Part shown: piece after piece, positions 8,146 to 15,020 of the stretch
How the letters are laid out: each line of letters starts with the position of its first letter
How positions within the stretch are numbered: position 1 is the stretch's first letter
DNA from: CAZIPZ01 sp964541075
GTDB taxonomy: Bacteria > Acidobacteriota > Terriglobia > 20CM-2-55-15
Direction: 5' to 3'
Length of the DNA: 17,419 nucleotides
NCBI GenBank assembly: GCA_964541075.1
Contig: CAZIPZ010000078.1
Location: forward strand, 1-17,419
Notes under the pieces: model-generated
Seen by the model: the letters and a program-made list of their open reading frames with translations, nothing else
What the model was told of the DNA's origin: nothing
The model's database searches: none
Made by a program: the position numbers and the translations under genes

Positions 8146-8706
8146 TTTCGTCGGACCAGTAACGATCCTCAATAGGAACCGATTTCCTCAGAGCAACCTT
8201 TCACGTAGTCTACTTTAATGATGGATCTCAGGTTTGGCGGCTTAGCCCAGGGATCAATGGCGCTGGCGTTGGTCTTACTTTTTCTGGATTTCGCGAAACC
8301 GCATGGCGGGGTCAAGATAGACTGCAATCGCGACGGTTCAGCGTTCATAGCTCACTCGCTCCCGACACACGCCGCATTCAGCGGGGCGACTGCGAGCCGT
8401 TCTTTCTGGATCTCGGCTGCGACGAAAAGACCTCCTTTCAACGCAGTAATTCCTGCTTTATGGCTGCCTGTTGGTCGATTATCAAACCGTTGCGATTCGG
8501 AACAAGGTTTTCCCGGTCGATTAGCGTTGGAACATTACGGCGCCGCAACGGACCGTTCCCCGCCGCGCTAGCTCCATTTCTTATTAGAGGAAGCCAGAAT
8601 CACATCCCATTACTGGTCTTCGGAAACGTTGGAAATTAAATCGCACTGAGGCGCCTTCGACAGCAGCAATTACCTTGGCGCGCATAACGATCATGGAAAA
8701 ATCACC
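8146..8706. other. Intergenic stretch without a convincing gene
   Basis: About 560 bases separate the Stv-like gene from the antiporter gene. The only longer frame, a 117-codon plus-strand ORF at 8218-8571, has no Shine-Dalgarno. It begins like a short hydrophobic leader but continues as low-complexity sequence without recognisable motifs, so I do not call it. No RNA gene, repeat or strong sigma-70 promoter is apparent. It may be regulatory leader sequence or the decayed remains of a gene. Confidence 0.5.
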
Positions 8707-10437
8707 ATGCACGAATCCGCACTCATTCTGACTTTGACGGGCAGTCTCGCAGCTGCTTTGGCATTGGGTTACGCGACTCAGCGGCTGGGTTTATCTCCAA
8801 TTGTCGGATACCTGCTCGCCGGCCTGATCGTAGGGCCTTACACACCGGGGTTCATCGCAGATCGTGAGGTCGCAAACGAATTCGCAGAAATCGGGGTCAT
8901 TCTGCTGATGTTTGGTGTCGGATTGCACTTCCATGTTAAGGATCTGCTGGCCGTGGGAAACATAGCCATCACGGGCGCGCTGTGCCAGGTTGCGGCCGCC
9001 ACACTGTTGGGCGCTCTATGCGGCCAGGCTATGGGCTGGTCCTGGAACGCAAGCCTCGTTTTTGGAATCGCCCTGTCGGTAGCGAGCACTGTCATGTTGA
9101 CCCGCGTCCTCGTCGACAACAACGATCTTCAGACACCAAGGGGAAGGATCGCCATTGGATGGCTCGTAATGGAGGATATCTTCACGGTTGTTGTGCTCGT
9201 CTTGCTGCCGGCAATGTCGTCAGCTTCTTCCGGCGAAAAAGCATCCTTTGCGATCGCTGTGGCATCGACGGTGGCAAAGCTTGTCTTACTGGCGGTGGGA
9301 GCCTTCGTCTTTGGCAACCGCCTCATTCCTAAAATATTGAACGGAGTCGCAGCAACACATTCGCGAGAGCTCTTCACCCTGGCGGTGCTTGTCATAGCGC
9401 TCGGCATCGCCGTAGGGTCAGCAGTAGCCTTCGGCGTCTCCATGGCTCTGGGTGCATTTATCGCTGGAATGATTGTCGGGCAGTCCGAGTTCAGTTTTCG
9501 TGCCGCATCGGACGCCCTTCCAATGCGTGATGCATTCGCGGTTCTATTCTTTGTGTCTGTCGGGATGCTATTCGATCCGGGCGCGTTGTTCAATTCTCCG
9601 GGCCTATTGCTCGCTACGCTGGCCATCATCCTCTTGGGGAAACCCGCAGTCGCTTTTGCCATCGCGACATTGATGGGGTATGGATCCAAGGTCGCTATAG
9701 GCGTCGCAGTGGCCCTCGCGCAGATAGGAGAATTCTCGCTGATTCTCTCCAACGTCGGGGATCAGCTAAACATTCTTCCATTGGGCGCGACGAATCTGAT
9801 CGTTGCCGCATCAATCGTTTCGCTAACCCTAAATCCCATTCTTTATCGATCCATCGATTCTTGGGAATCTGCACTTGCCCGGCGATCAAGTGTGTGGAGA
9901 ATGCTGAATCGAAACGCCAGGATCACTCACAGCAGCAAGAATGAGGAACAGGTCAGTGACCCGTCATATCGGGCCGTTGTCGTCGGTTACGGACCTATTG
10001 GCCAAACACTGGCCCGCCTGCTTCGGGATGGCGACATCAAACCGGTTATCATCGAGACCAATTTAGAAACGACTCGCCGCGTCCGCAGTGAGGGACACCG
10101 GGTTGTCTACGGTGACGCGACACATCCGGATATCCTTGAAGCCGCAGGCATTCGGACCGCTGTTGCGCTTATCGTTTCCGGCCCTGCAGCCGCGCAGGCC
10201 GCGGAAGTCATTCGAATCGCTCGAAGCATGAATCCCAAGGTCCGTGTTTTAGCCCGCTCGAATTACCTTAAAGAAACGATCGTCATGCGTGACGCCGGGG
10301 CCGACGAGGTTTTTGCCGGTGAGGGCGAAGTCGCACTTGCAATGACCGAATATATCCTTGGAATCCTGGGAGCGACGCCGGAACAAATTGACAGGGAACG
10401 GCGGCGCGTCCGCGACGAGGTCTTCCGCGCCAGCTGA
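8707..10437 (+). CDS. ybaL: YbaL-type monovalent cation:proton antiporter (CPA2) with TrkA-N domain
   Basis: The 576-residue protein exchanges K+ or Na+ for H+ across the inner membrane. The first about 395 residues form a CPA2 exchanger with many membrane helices and stretches typical of YbaL/KefB: SPIVGYLLAGLIVGPYTPGF, AEIGVILLMFGVGLHF, GWLVMEDIF with an acidic ED pair inside a helix, and DAFAVLFFVSVGMLFDPG. The C-terminal cytosolic part is a TrkA-N/RCK-like nucleotide-binding domain beginning near residue 421 with GYGPIG (427-432) and a later acidic residue in IIETN. The length matches E. coli YbaL (558), and the resemblance is close over the whole membrane region. No KefF/KefG accessory gene is adjacent. 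It converges with the DotU-like gene, stops 13 bp apart. The ion is not determined by sequence. Confidence 0.93.
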   Translation: MHESALILTLTGSLAAALALGYATQRLGLSPIVGYLLAGLIVGPYTPGFIADREVANEFAEIGVILLMFGVGLHFHVKDLLAVGNIAITGALCQVAAATLLGALCGQAMGWSWNASLVFGIALSVASTVMLTRVLVDNNDLQTPRGRIAIGWLVMEDIFTVVVLVLLPAMSSASSGEKASFAIAVASTVAKLVLLAVGAFVFGNRLIPKILNGVAATHSRELFTLAVLVIALGIAVGSAVAFGVSMALGAFIAGMIVGQSEFSFRAASDALPMRDAFAVLFFVSVGMLFDPGALFNSPGLLLATLAIILLGKPAVAFAIATLMGYGSKVAIGVAVALAQIGEFSLILSNVGDQLNILPLGATNLIVAASIVSLTLNPILYRSIDSWESALARRSSVWRMLNRNARITHSSKNEEQVSDPSYRAVVVGYGPIGQTLARLLRDGDIKPVIIETNLETTRRVRSEGHRVVYGDATHPDILEAAGIRTAVALIVSGPAAAQAAEVIRIARSMNPKVRVLARSNYLKETIVMRDAGADEVFAGEGEVALAMTEYILGILGATPEQIDRERRRVRDEVFRAS

Positions 10438-10450
10438 ATATGAATTGCCG

Positions 10451-11218
10451 TCATTGAGGCAACAATCGCTCAATACGCGATGTGATTCCCTCTAGATCGG
10501 TCGTTGAATTCGTCCATACTATTCTCGAAACAAGCACATAAAACACGACCAAGGCCGCCAAGAGTAGATACCATACCGCTACCTGCGGCGCCTTGATGCT
10601 CTTCTCCCCACTCTCCGCAACGGTGTGCAAGTACGCATCCGGAAAGAGTTTTTTTGTCTCTTCCTTGAGTTCCGGGCTTCCGTGAAAGATGAAGATGAAC
10701 AACTGGCGCCGATAGAAATCGATGTTTCCGCTATCATTTCCACCAGAGTACTTTCCCCGGAAACCCAGCATGATCGCCAACAAGTAGACTGTAGCCAGGT
10801 CCTTGTATATCGGATCGGAAGTTTGAAGGAGTCTGTCGATTCGTCGAAAGAATTCCTCGCCGGCTATGCGCGACTGAAACATGCGGTGTTCGAGCAAATA
10901 GTATTGCCAGACGTCCTTCCCTATCCACTCCACATGATGCAGCAGGACCTCGTCAGCCAGCACGGCCATAACATACTCTGCCTGGCCATAGAGACCTGTA
11001 TAGTCTGAGCCTCGACGACCCGCCACCATCGCCTGGCGTTCCATTATCTCCGTGAGCCGCTCCGCAATGGTCGCGGCGTAATCAGTCGCGCTGTCGCCCG
11101 ATGAATCTTCAGCGATGAAGCCTTTTCCAGACTTGAGCAGTCGCTTGAGATTGATCAACTCGCCATAAAAAGTCCGAAATTGAGACAAGAGAAAGGATTC
11201 TTCTTCTGCCTTACTCAT
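10451..11218 (-). CDS. DotU/TssL-type membrane protein (type IV/VI secretion family), orphan
   Basis: The 255-residue product carries the DotU/TssL signature. It has a soluble helical domain with YVMAVLADEVLLH (82-94), WQYYLLEHRMFQSRIAGEEFFRRI (104-127) and LATVYLLAIMLGFRGKY (141-157), and a single C-terminal membrane helix at about 213-234 (VAVWYLLLAALVVFYVLVSRIVW). In type VI secretion TssL anchors the baseplate and binds TssM; in Dot/Icm, DotU stabilises IcmF. No IcmF/TssM, TssJ, TssK, sheath, Hcp or VgrG gene is present here, so the usual partners are missing or lie elsewhere. The start is ATG 11218, at the family's normal N-terminus; a 46-codon upstream extension of the frame overlaps the zinc-ribbon gene and is rejected. 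The Shine-Dalgarno is weak (GGGTG). A 49-bp gap to the zinc-ribbon gene suggests co-transcription. Confidence 0.85.
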   Translation of the reverse strand: MSKAEEESFLLSQFRTFYGELINLKRLLKSGKGFIAEDSSGDSATDYAATIAERLTEIMERQAMVAGRRGSDYTGLYGQAEYVMAVLADEVLLHHVEWIGKDVWQYYLLEHRMFQSRIAGEEFFRRIDRLLQTSDPIYKDLATVYLLAIMLGFRGKYSGGNDSGNIDFYRRQLFIFIFHGSPELKEETKKLFPDAYLHTVAESGEKSIKAPQVAVWYLLLAALVVFYVLVSRIVWTNSTTDLEGITSRIERLLPQ

Positions 11219-11267
11219 GGTGCACCCGCCGCGGGCGATGTTTGCCTTCTCTGTGGAGATTGAACCC

Positions 11268-11423
11268 TTACTTCTTCGCAGGAATCGTGGATTTGCAGTA
11301 CTTGCACGCCACGCTGCGCCGGATCTTGGCCTGCTCAATCGTTTGCGTCTTCCCACAAGATGGACATGTGCGCTGCAGACTCTTGATGGTCGCAGCAGCG
11401 GCGATATATCGAATGAATGGCAT
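11268..11423 (-). CDS. 51-residue zinc-ribbon protein
   Basis: A small frame starts at ATG 11423 with a strong Shine-Dalgarno, AAGGAGG (11433-11427), three bases before the ATG, and ends at TAA 11268-11270. The product begins MPFIRYIAAAATIKSLQRTC. It has two CxxC knuckles, CPSC (20-23) and CKYC (40-43), 16 residues apart, which is a typical zinc ribbon, and a basic C-terminus (KSTIPAKK). The N-terminal about 15 residues are hydrophobic but too short for a clear membrane helix. Such ribbons bind nucleic acid or protein. The gene lies directly upstream of the DotU-like gene on the same strand. The frame, ribosome site and Cys spacing all support it; the function is unknown. Confidence 0.8.
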   Translation of the reverse strand: MPFIRYIAAAATIKSLQRTCPSCGKTQTIEQAKIRRSVACKYCKSTIPAKK

Positions 11424-11495
11424 GATCCTCCTTAGCAGTAGGAACTAAAGCACTCAGGCAAACGCAATATGTTGTGTAGCTAAGAGGAAGGCGTT

Positions 11496-11768
11496 CTATC
11501 GCAGACGCAGGCAGATCAAATCCAAAATCTCGTTGGAGGCAGGAAAATCTAAAGAAGGTTTTTGAAACTCGTGCGGAGAGCGAGGAACTTGGAGAGTCCA
11601 CAGAAAAAGAAACCAGGCATGGAGAATCGCCAAAGCGACAAGCATTTTGTCGATGCTTGAAGCAATGGGAGTCGGCGTATATGGGAACAGGACCACGAAC
11701 AACAACACAGCCGCAGCTGCACACGCCACAGTTATTGGTAAAGCATCGGGTCTACGTTCCATGCCCAT
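11496..11768 (-). CDS. Small two-helix membrane protein
   Basis: The 90-residue frame predicts two hydrophobic helices, about residues 12-32 (ITVACAAAAVLLFVVLFPY) and 39-61 (DKMLVALAILHAWFLFLWTLQV), followed by a polar tail. I recognise no family. ATG codons at 11768 and 11762 are both possible starts and neither has a good Shine-Dalgarno. It sits 72 bp upstream of the zinc-ribbon gene and on the same strand as the DotU-like gene, so it may belong to the same transcript. A competing frame in the opposite direction lacks coherent hydrophobic structure. Confidence 0.5.
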   Translation of the reverse strand: MGMERRPDALPITVACAAAAVLLFVVLFPYTPTPIASSIDKMLVALAILHAWFLFLWTLQVPRSPHEFQKPSLDFPASNEILDLICLRLR

Positions 11769-11983
11769 ATTTATTACGCAAAAGAAACATAAAAGGCAAA
11801 TATTTATCTGCCACCTTCACCAATTGTTCTGCATTCAACACCTCTCTGAAGCGGCGTTGGCCATCAGTTATCCCCGTTGCGAAAAGTTGGCTCCCGGCGC
11901 CCACGACCATCGTCGTGAAGGCGTAGGTCGTCCGAACATTTCTGAAACGCGACGATATTTGAAAATACGTTTTCGCGAGTACG

Positions 11984-13408
11984 CTAAATTTGATCCCTGA
12001 GAAAACAAGAAGCGGCCCCCTGAATTTTCGCAACCAGGCCGCGACGCTTCCACGCCTCAAAGCTCACCCGAGTGCAATGTGCAAGGTCCGTTTGAAATAT
12101 TTCTTCAAATTCCCGGGAAAGAGCATGGTCGTAAACGCATATGTTGCTTTCCTCATTCAATGCGAATGACCGGTTGTCGAAATTTGTTGTGCCGACCGTA
12201 ACCCAGACTCCATCAGCAACGAGAGTCTTTTGATGGAGCATGGTGCGATCGTATTCATAGATCTCCACGCCGGCTTCCAGCAGCCTTCCATAAAGGTGAA
12301 CGCTCCCGTGACGGGCCAGGCTCATGTCATTGTGGATTCCGGACACCATGATTTTGACATCCACTCCTCGCTTCTTTGCATCGATAAGAATGTCAATGGC
12401 TGCGTTGTCCGGAATGAAATAGGGATTTGCAATGTAGAGCCTGCGTTCAGCACAAACGATCGACAGGTAATGCATAATCCGAAGGGCCGACGCTCCCACC
12501 TCAGGAGAGCTCAACACCGTCTGGACCGCGATGCCGCCGGAAGCGCGTAAGGGCGGAAAATATTCGCGGCCGCTGATCAGTTCGCCAGTCGTCTTCAACC
12601 AGTTCTGCGCAAAGCCCGTCTGCAGAGCGATCGCAGCGGGTCCTTCAAGACGGACCTGAACATCGCGCCAGTGCTTCGGATTCTCGGCGTCGCCCAACCA
12701 GTGATCGGCAATCCCGGCGCCGCCCGTGAATGCAACCCGACCGTCGATGATCAATGACTTTCTATGTGTCCGATTGTTGAACCGTCCAATCGTTCGCGAG
12801 CGCACCGGATTGAACCAGGCCACCTGACATCCGCCCGCCTGGAGCTCGTTGAGTATTTCACTTCCAATCGTGGATGAGCCGACCGCATCGAGGAGGATCT
12901 TCACTGCAAGGCCTGCTCGCGCCCTGCTGGCAAGAACCTCAGCAAAACGCACACCGATGTCCCCTGCCCAGTAAATATATGCCTCGATCGTGACGGACTG
13001 CCGCGCGTGAGCAATCGCATCGAGCATCACGGGATAAAACTGCTTTCCATTGTTCAAGACTGTCACCGAATTTCCCTTGATGAAAGGGGCGCCGGTTGCT
13101 CCCGCAACGCTGCTTAGAAACGTCTCCGATGAGATGGAAAATTGAGAATCCAGTCCGTATTGCGGACTTTCTTCCTGCGGGGTTACGAGGTATGAGAATA
13201 CGGCCCAAAGCAACATCGCCCCTGCAGCATTCCACATGTGGAATGATATGGCGACCGAAGCTAGCAGCACCCATAGCCACCATGACCAGATAGCCCGCCG
13301 ACAAATACCAAAGAACCCTATCTGACCTTTCTTTCTTCCAGGGCGGGGCAGGCGATCTATGTCTGAATGTTCGCGCGCCTTGCGCTGTTCATGCAGATCA
13401 ACGGCCAC
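11984..13408 (-). CDS. Cardiolipin synthase-like phospholipase D family protein
   Basis: The 474-residue protein has two HKD motifs of the phospholipase D superfamily: H215-K217-D222 in HRKSLIIDGRVAFTGG and H392-K394-D399 in HQKTLVADGVWVTVGTTNFD, the latter followed by NRSF. Hydrophobic segments at about residues 38-75 would anchor it in the inner membrane. This arrangement matches bacterial cardiolipin synthases, which condense two phosphatidylglycerols, but some homologues act on other phosphodiesters. The C-terminal EAWKRRGLVAKIQG segment is usual for the family, so the gene is complete. The start is GTG 13408; another in-frame GTG at 13447 follows an upstream stop directly, and an ATG at 13410 is out of frame. 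No clear Shine-Dalgarno precedes any of these. It is the most upstream gene of the minus-strand group. Confidence 0.9.
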   Translation of the reverse strand: MAVDLHEQRKAREHSDIDRLPRPGRKKGQIGFFGICRRAIWSWWLWVLLASVAISFHMWNAAGAMLLWAVFSYLVTPQEESPQYGLDSQFSISSETFLSSVAGATGAPFIKGNSVTVLNNGKQFYPVMLDAIAHARQSVTIEAYIYWAGDIGVRFAEVLASRARAGLAVKILLDAVGSSTIGSEILNELQAGGCQVAWFNPVRSRTIGRFNNRTHRKSLIIDGRVAFTGGAGIADHWLGDAENPKHWRDVQVRLEGPAAIALQTGFAQNWLKTTGELISGREYFPPLRASGGIAVQTVLSSPEVGASALRIMHYLSIVCAERRLYIANPYFIPDNAAIDILIDAKKRGVDVKIMVSGIHNDMSLARHGSVHLYGRLLEAGVEIYEYDRTMLHQKTLVADGVWVTVGTTNFDNRSFALNEESNICVYDHALSREFEEIFQTDLAHCTRVSFEAWKRRGLVAKIQGAASCFLRDQI

Positions 13409-13845
13409 ATTTGATGCAAAAGCAAGTGCGGCTCCAAACCAAACTCACTCAGGAATGGTCCCTCACTTGCGCGTGCAAAGATCAGATCGGGTTGACCTTG
13501 AACGGTCCCAGAATCCAGTATTCTTCAGATGATAATTTCGGACGCGCCCCACTTGATAGATTTTCGATACAGGGCATCCACTTCTGCAGCGCCCTTAGGG
13601 ACCCCGATGTCAGGACGTATGCCATAGGCTACTTCACTTATCTGCGCGCCCATGCAGTGGGTAAATCCGATGATCGTCCCCAAGACGGGCATCTCCCATT
13701 GCATGAAATACGACGTATACGGAAAGAGCTGGGTAGGCTATACCGGTCCTGTTTTGCCACTGATCCGCCGGGAAGACGTCGCCGGTGAGTACAAGATCTT
13801 CCCCGTTCCCAACACCATCCTTTCTGACTGAAAGTCCTTCCGCTT
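13409..13845. other. Intergenic stretch between divergent genes, no secure gene
   Basis: This lies between the phospholipase D gene (-) and the CsbD-like gene (+). Longer frames on both strands (13411-13788 plus, 13634-13969 minus) lack ribosome sites and family motifs. One small frame, listed separately, shows gene-like codon use. I see no RNA gene and no strong sigma-70 promoter. Confidence 0.45.
13652..13831 (+). CDS. Doubtful small ORF of 59 codons
   Basis: The frame begins MQWVNPMIVPKTG and ends KIFPVPNTILSD before TGA 13829-13831. Third codon positions are rich in G and C through the second half, as in the flanking real genes. There is no Shine-Dalgarno and no recognisable motif. It may be a remnant of a longer gene, since an in-frame TAG at 13625 cuts it upstream, or chance. 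It ends 70 bp before the CsbD-like gene. Confidence 0.25.
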   Translation: MQWVNPMIVPKTGISHCMKYDVYGKSWVGYTGPVLPLIRREDVAGEYKIFPVPNTILSD

Positions 13846-13861
13846 TGGTCCAGGAACTGCA
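13846..13861 (+). promoter_or_regulatory. Possible sigma-54 promoter upstream of the CsbD-like gene
   Basis: The sequence TGGTCCAGGAACTGCA has GG (13847-13848), exactly ten bases, then GC (13859-13860), the invariant spacing of -24/-12 promoters. It matches 8 of 11 fixed positions of TGGCAC-N5-TTGCA. Transcription would start near 13873, leaving a leader of about 29 bases that includes the Shine-Dalgarno. No activator gene is in the window, and a single 8/11 match can arise by chance. Confidence 0.35.
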
Positions 13862-13901
13862 CCTAAATGTTTGAAATTTGATTGCAGGACGGAGGAGAGG
13901 T

Positions 13902-14114
13902 ATGGATTGGAACGATCTAAAGTCGAAGTGGATGCAAATCAAAGGGTCCGCCAAACAGAGATGGGGCAAGCTGACGGATGATGATTTGGACTACGTAGCG
14001 GGCACTCGAGATCGGCTGATAGGACGTCTGCAAGAAAAGTACAAAATGACAAAAGAAGAGGCGGAGCTCGAGGCGGAAGAATGGTTTAGAACCCACCAAA
14101 ACCCTGCTGCATAA
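13902..14114 (+). CDS. CsbD-like (YjbJ) stress-response protein
   Basis: The 70-residue hydrophilic helical protein matches the CsbD/YjbJ family end to end: MDWNDLKSKWMQIKG near the start (YjbJ has NWKQFKGK), then KQRWGKLTDDDLDYVAGTRD, LIGRLQEKYKMTKEEAE and a C-terminal EEWF. The family is very abundant in stressed or stationary cells, but its biochemical role is not known. ATG 13902 is chosen over the upstream ATG 13878 because GGAGGAG (13891-13897) lies four bases ahead, and this gives the family's usual length. Confidence 0.93.
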   Translation: MDWNDLKSKWMQIKGSAKQRWGKLTDDDLDYVAGTRDRLIGRLQEKYKMTKEEAELEAEEWFRTHQNPAA

Positions 14115-14153
14115 ATAGAAGCTTGCCGAGAGCGCCGTTATGATTGCGGTGTA

Positions 14154-14207
14154 AGGGGCGAGGGACTCCATTTGCCGGATTTTGGAATGGCGATCTTTCC
14201 CGCCCCT
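14154..14207. terminator. Possible bidirectional terminator hairpin
   Basis: AGGGGCG (14154-14160) pairs with CGCCCCT (14201-14207), and within it CCATT (14168-14172) pairs with AATGG (14186-14190), giving an interrupted stem. It lies between the convergent stops of the CsbD-like gene (14114) and the Cys/Pro-rich gene (14241). No T-tract follows the stem, so intrinsic termination is uncertain. Confidence 0.35.
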
Positions 14208-14240
14208 GACTTGCCACGACATTCCCTGATTGCATTCGGT

Positions 14241-14939
14241 TTACCGCGGTCTGCATTTCGCCTGTATATCATTGGTGAGCTCCCACCAGACCCGTTGGCC
14301 CGTAGCGGTATCCGCACTTCTTTCTTTCCACAGAGGCGGCGGATCCCAGTATGGCTCGCACCCGTCCGGGCATGGCACGTCGCCCAGCCATGCATCCAGA
14401 TCAGCTTGCGGACCGGCGTCGTGCCACTGCAGATAGCCGTCATTAGAGGTAATCGCATCGCCTGGCCTAATCTCGAACCAAGCAGCTTGACCGACGCGAT
14501 CACCGGCACGATGCGTAACCGGCGGATTAGGGCCGGGACAAGGATCGGTATGAGGCTGCCCGGTCTCGACGGACGGCGTTGAGATTGGAGGCGTCGCGGG
14601 CTCCATAATGGGCGGCTCAGAAACGGGCGGAGAAGGAGAGGGCTCTTTGCACTCAATAACGACACGATATCGCCAAACGACTTTTATGTAGTAATTCCCT
14701 CGTTTGCGCGCAGGGAAACCAGCCACGCGTGCAGGTCTGTTCGCAACGTATTCATCGAGAACGGTTTGCCTCCGACATTGAATGGGACACGGCAAAGCTT
14801 TGTAATGCCGAACCAGATCTCGGGCCTTCGCGATGGCATCGGCTTCCGCCAGTTCATATGCTCTCACCGGTAGTGGATGCTCACCCTCCCCAGTCGTCGA
14901 GCCCTCGAATGTGTTAACGCCGCAGTGCAGTTCAGACAT
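14241..14939 (-). CDS. Unrecognised Cys/Pro-rich protein
   Basis: The 232-residue protein has no signal peptide or membrane helix. The N-terminal part (about 1-98) looks like a small globular domain with AEADAIAKARDLVRHYKALPC and GNYYIKVVWRYRVVIEC. A proline-rich linker follows (about 99-142; SPSPPVSEPPIMEPATPPIS). The C-terminal domain (about 145-232) is rich in Trp, Asp and Gly, with VPCPDGCEPYWDPPP. Eight cysteines include a C-x3-C pair (51, 55) and another at 190 and 194. The start ATG 14939 is chosen because GAGGTG lies just upstream; a longer frame to 15002 would add a basic stretch without a ribosome site. It is divergent from the secreted EEP-fold gene with 81 bp between. I cannot assign a family. 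The two-domain design and paired cysteines suggest a surface or metal-binding role, but that is a guess. Confidence 0.65.
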   Translation of the reverse strand: MSELHCGVNTFEGSTTGEGEHPLPVRAYELAEADAIAKARDLVRHYKALPCPIQCRRQTVLDEYVANRPARVAGFPARKRGNYYIKVVWRYRVVIECKEPSPSPPVSEPPIMEPATPPISTPSVETGQPHTDPCPGPNPPVTHRAGDRVGQAAWFEIRPGDAITSNDGYLQWHDAGPQADLDAWLGDVPCPDGCEPYWDPPPLWKERSADTATGQRVWWELTNDIQAKCRPR

Positions 14940-15020
14940 TCCCCACCTCGCTTTTTCAGTAATGATGCACAACGGCAACCTATTTACAAGAAGGCATGCC
15001 AATGCAACACTGCTAGGTTC

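Noticed and set aside
8218..8571. Plus-strand 117-codon ORF in the gap before the antiporter
   Set aside because: No ribosome site, no domain and irregular composition; reported as part of an empty gap.
11219..11356. N-terminal extension of the DotU-like frame by 46 codons
   Set aside because: The extension is Arg/Ser-rich, overlaps the zinc-ribbon gene in another frame, and the DotU family begins near ATG 11218.
11752..12060. Minus-strand 102-codon ORF after the phospholipase D gene
   Set aside because: Its first third runs inside the phospholipase D gene and its only downstream ATG (11910) has no Shine-Dalgarno. The central part looks somewhat protein-like, but I could not support a start or a family.
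14877..15020. N-terminal extension of the EEP gene
   Set aside because: It would place 48 uncharacteristic residues before a clear signal peptide and overlap the divergent gene.
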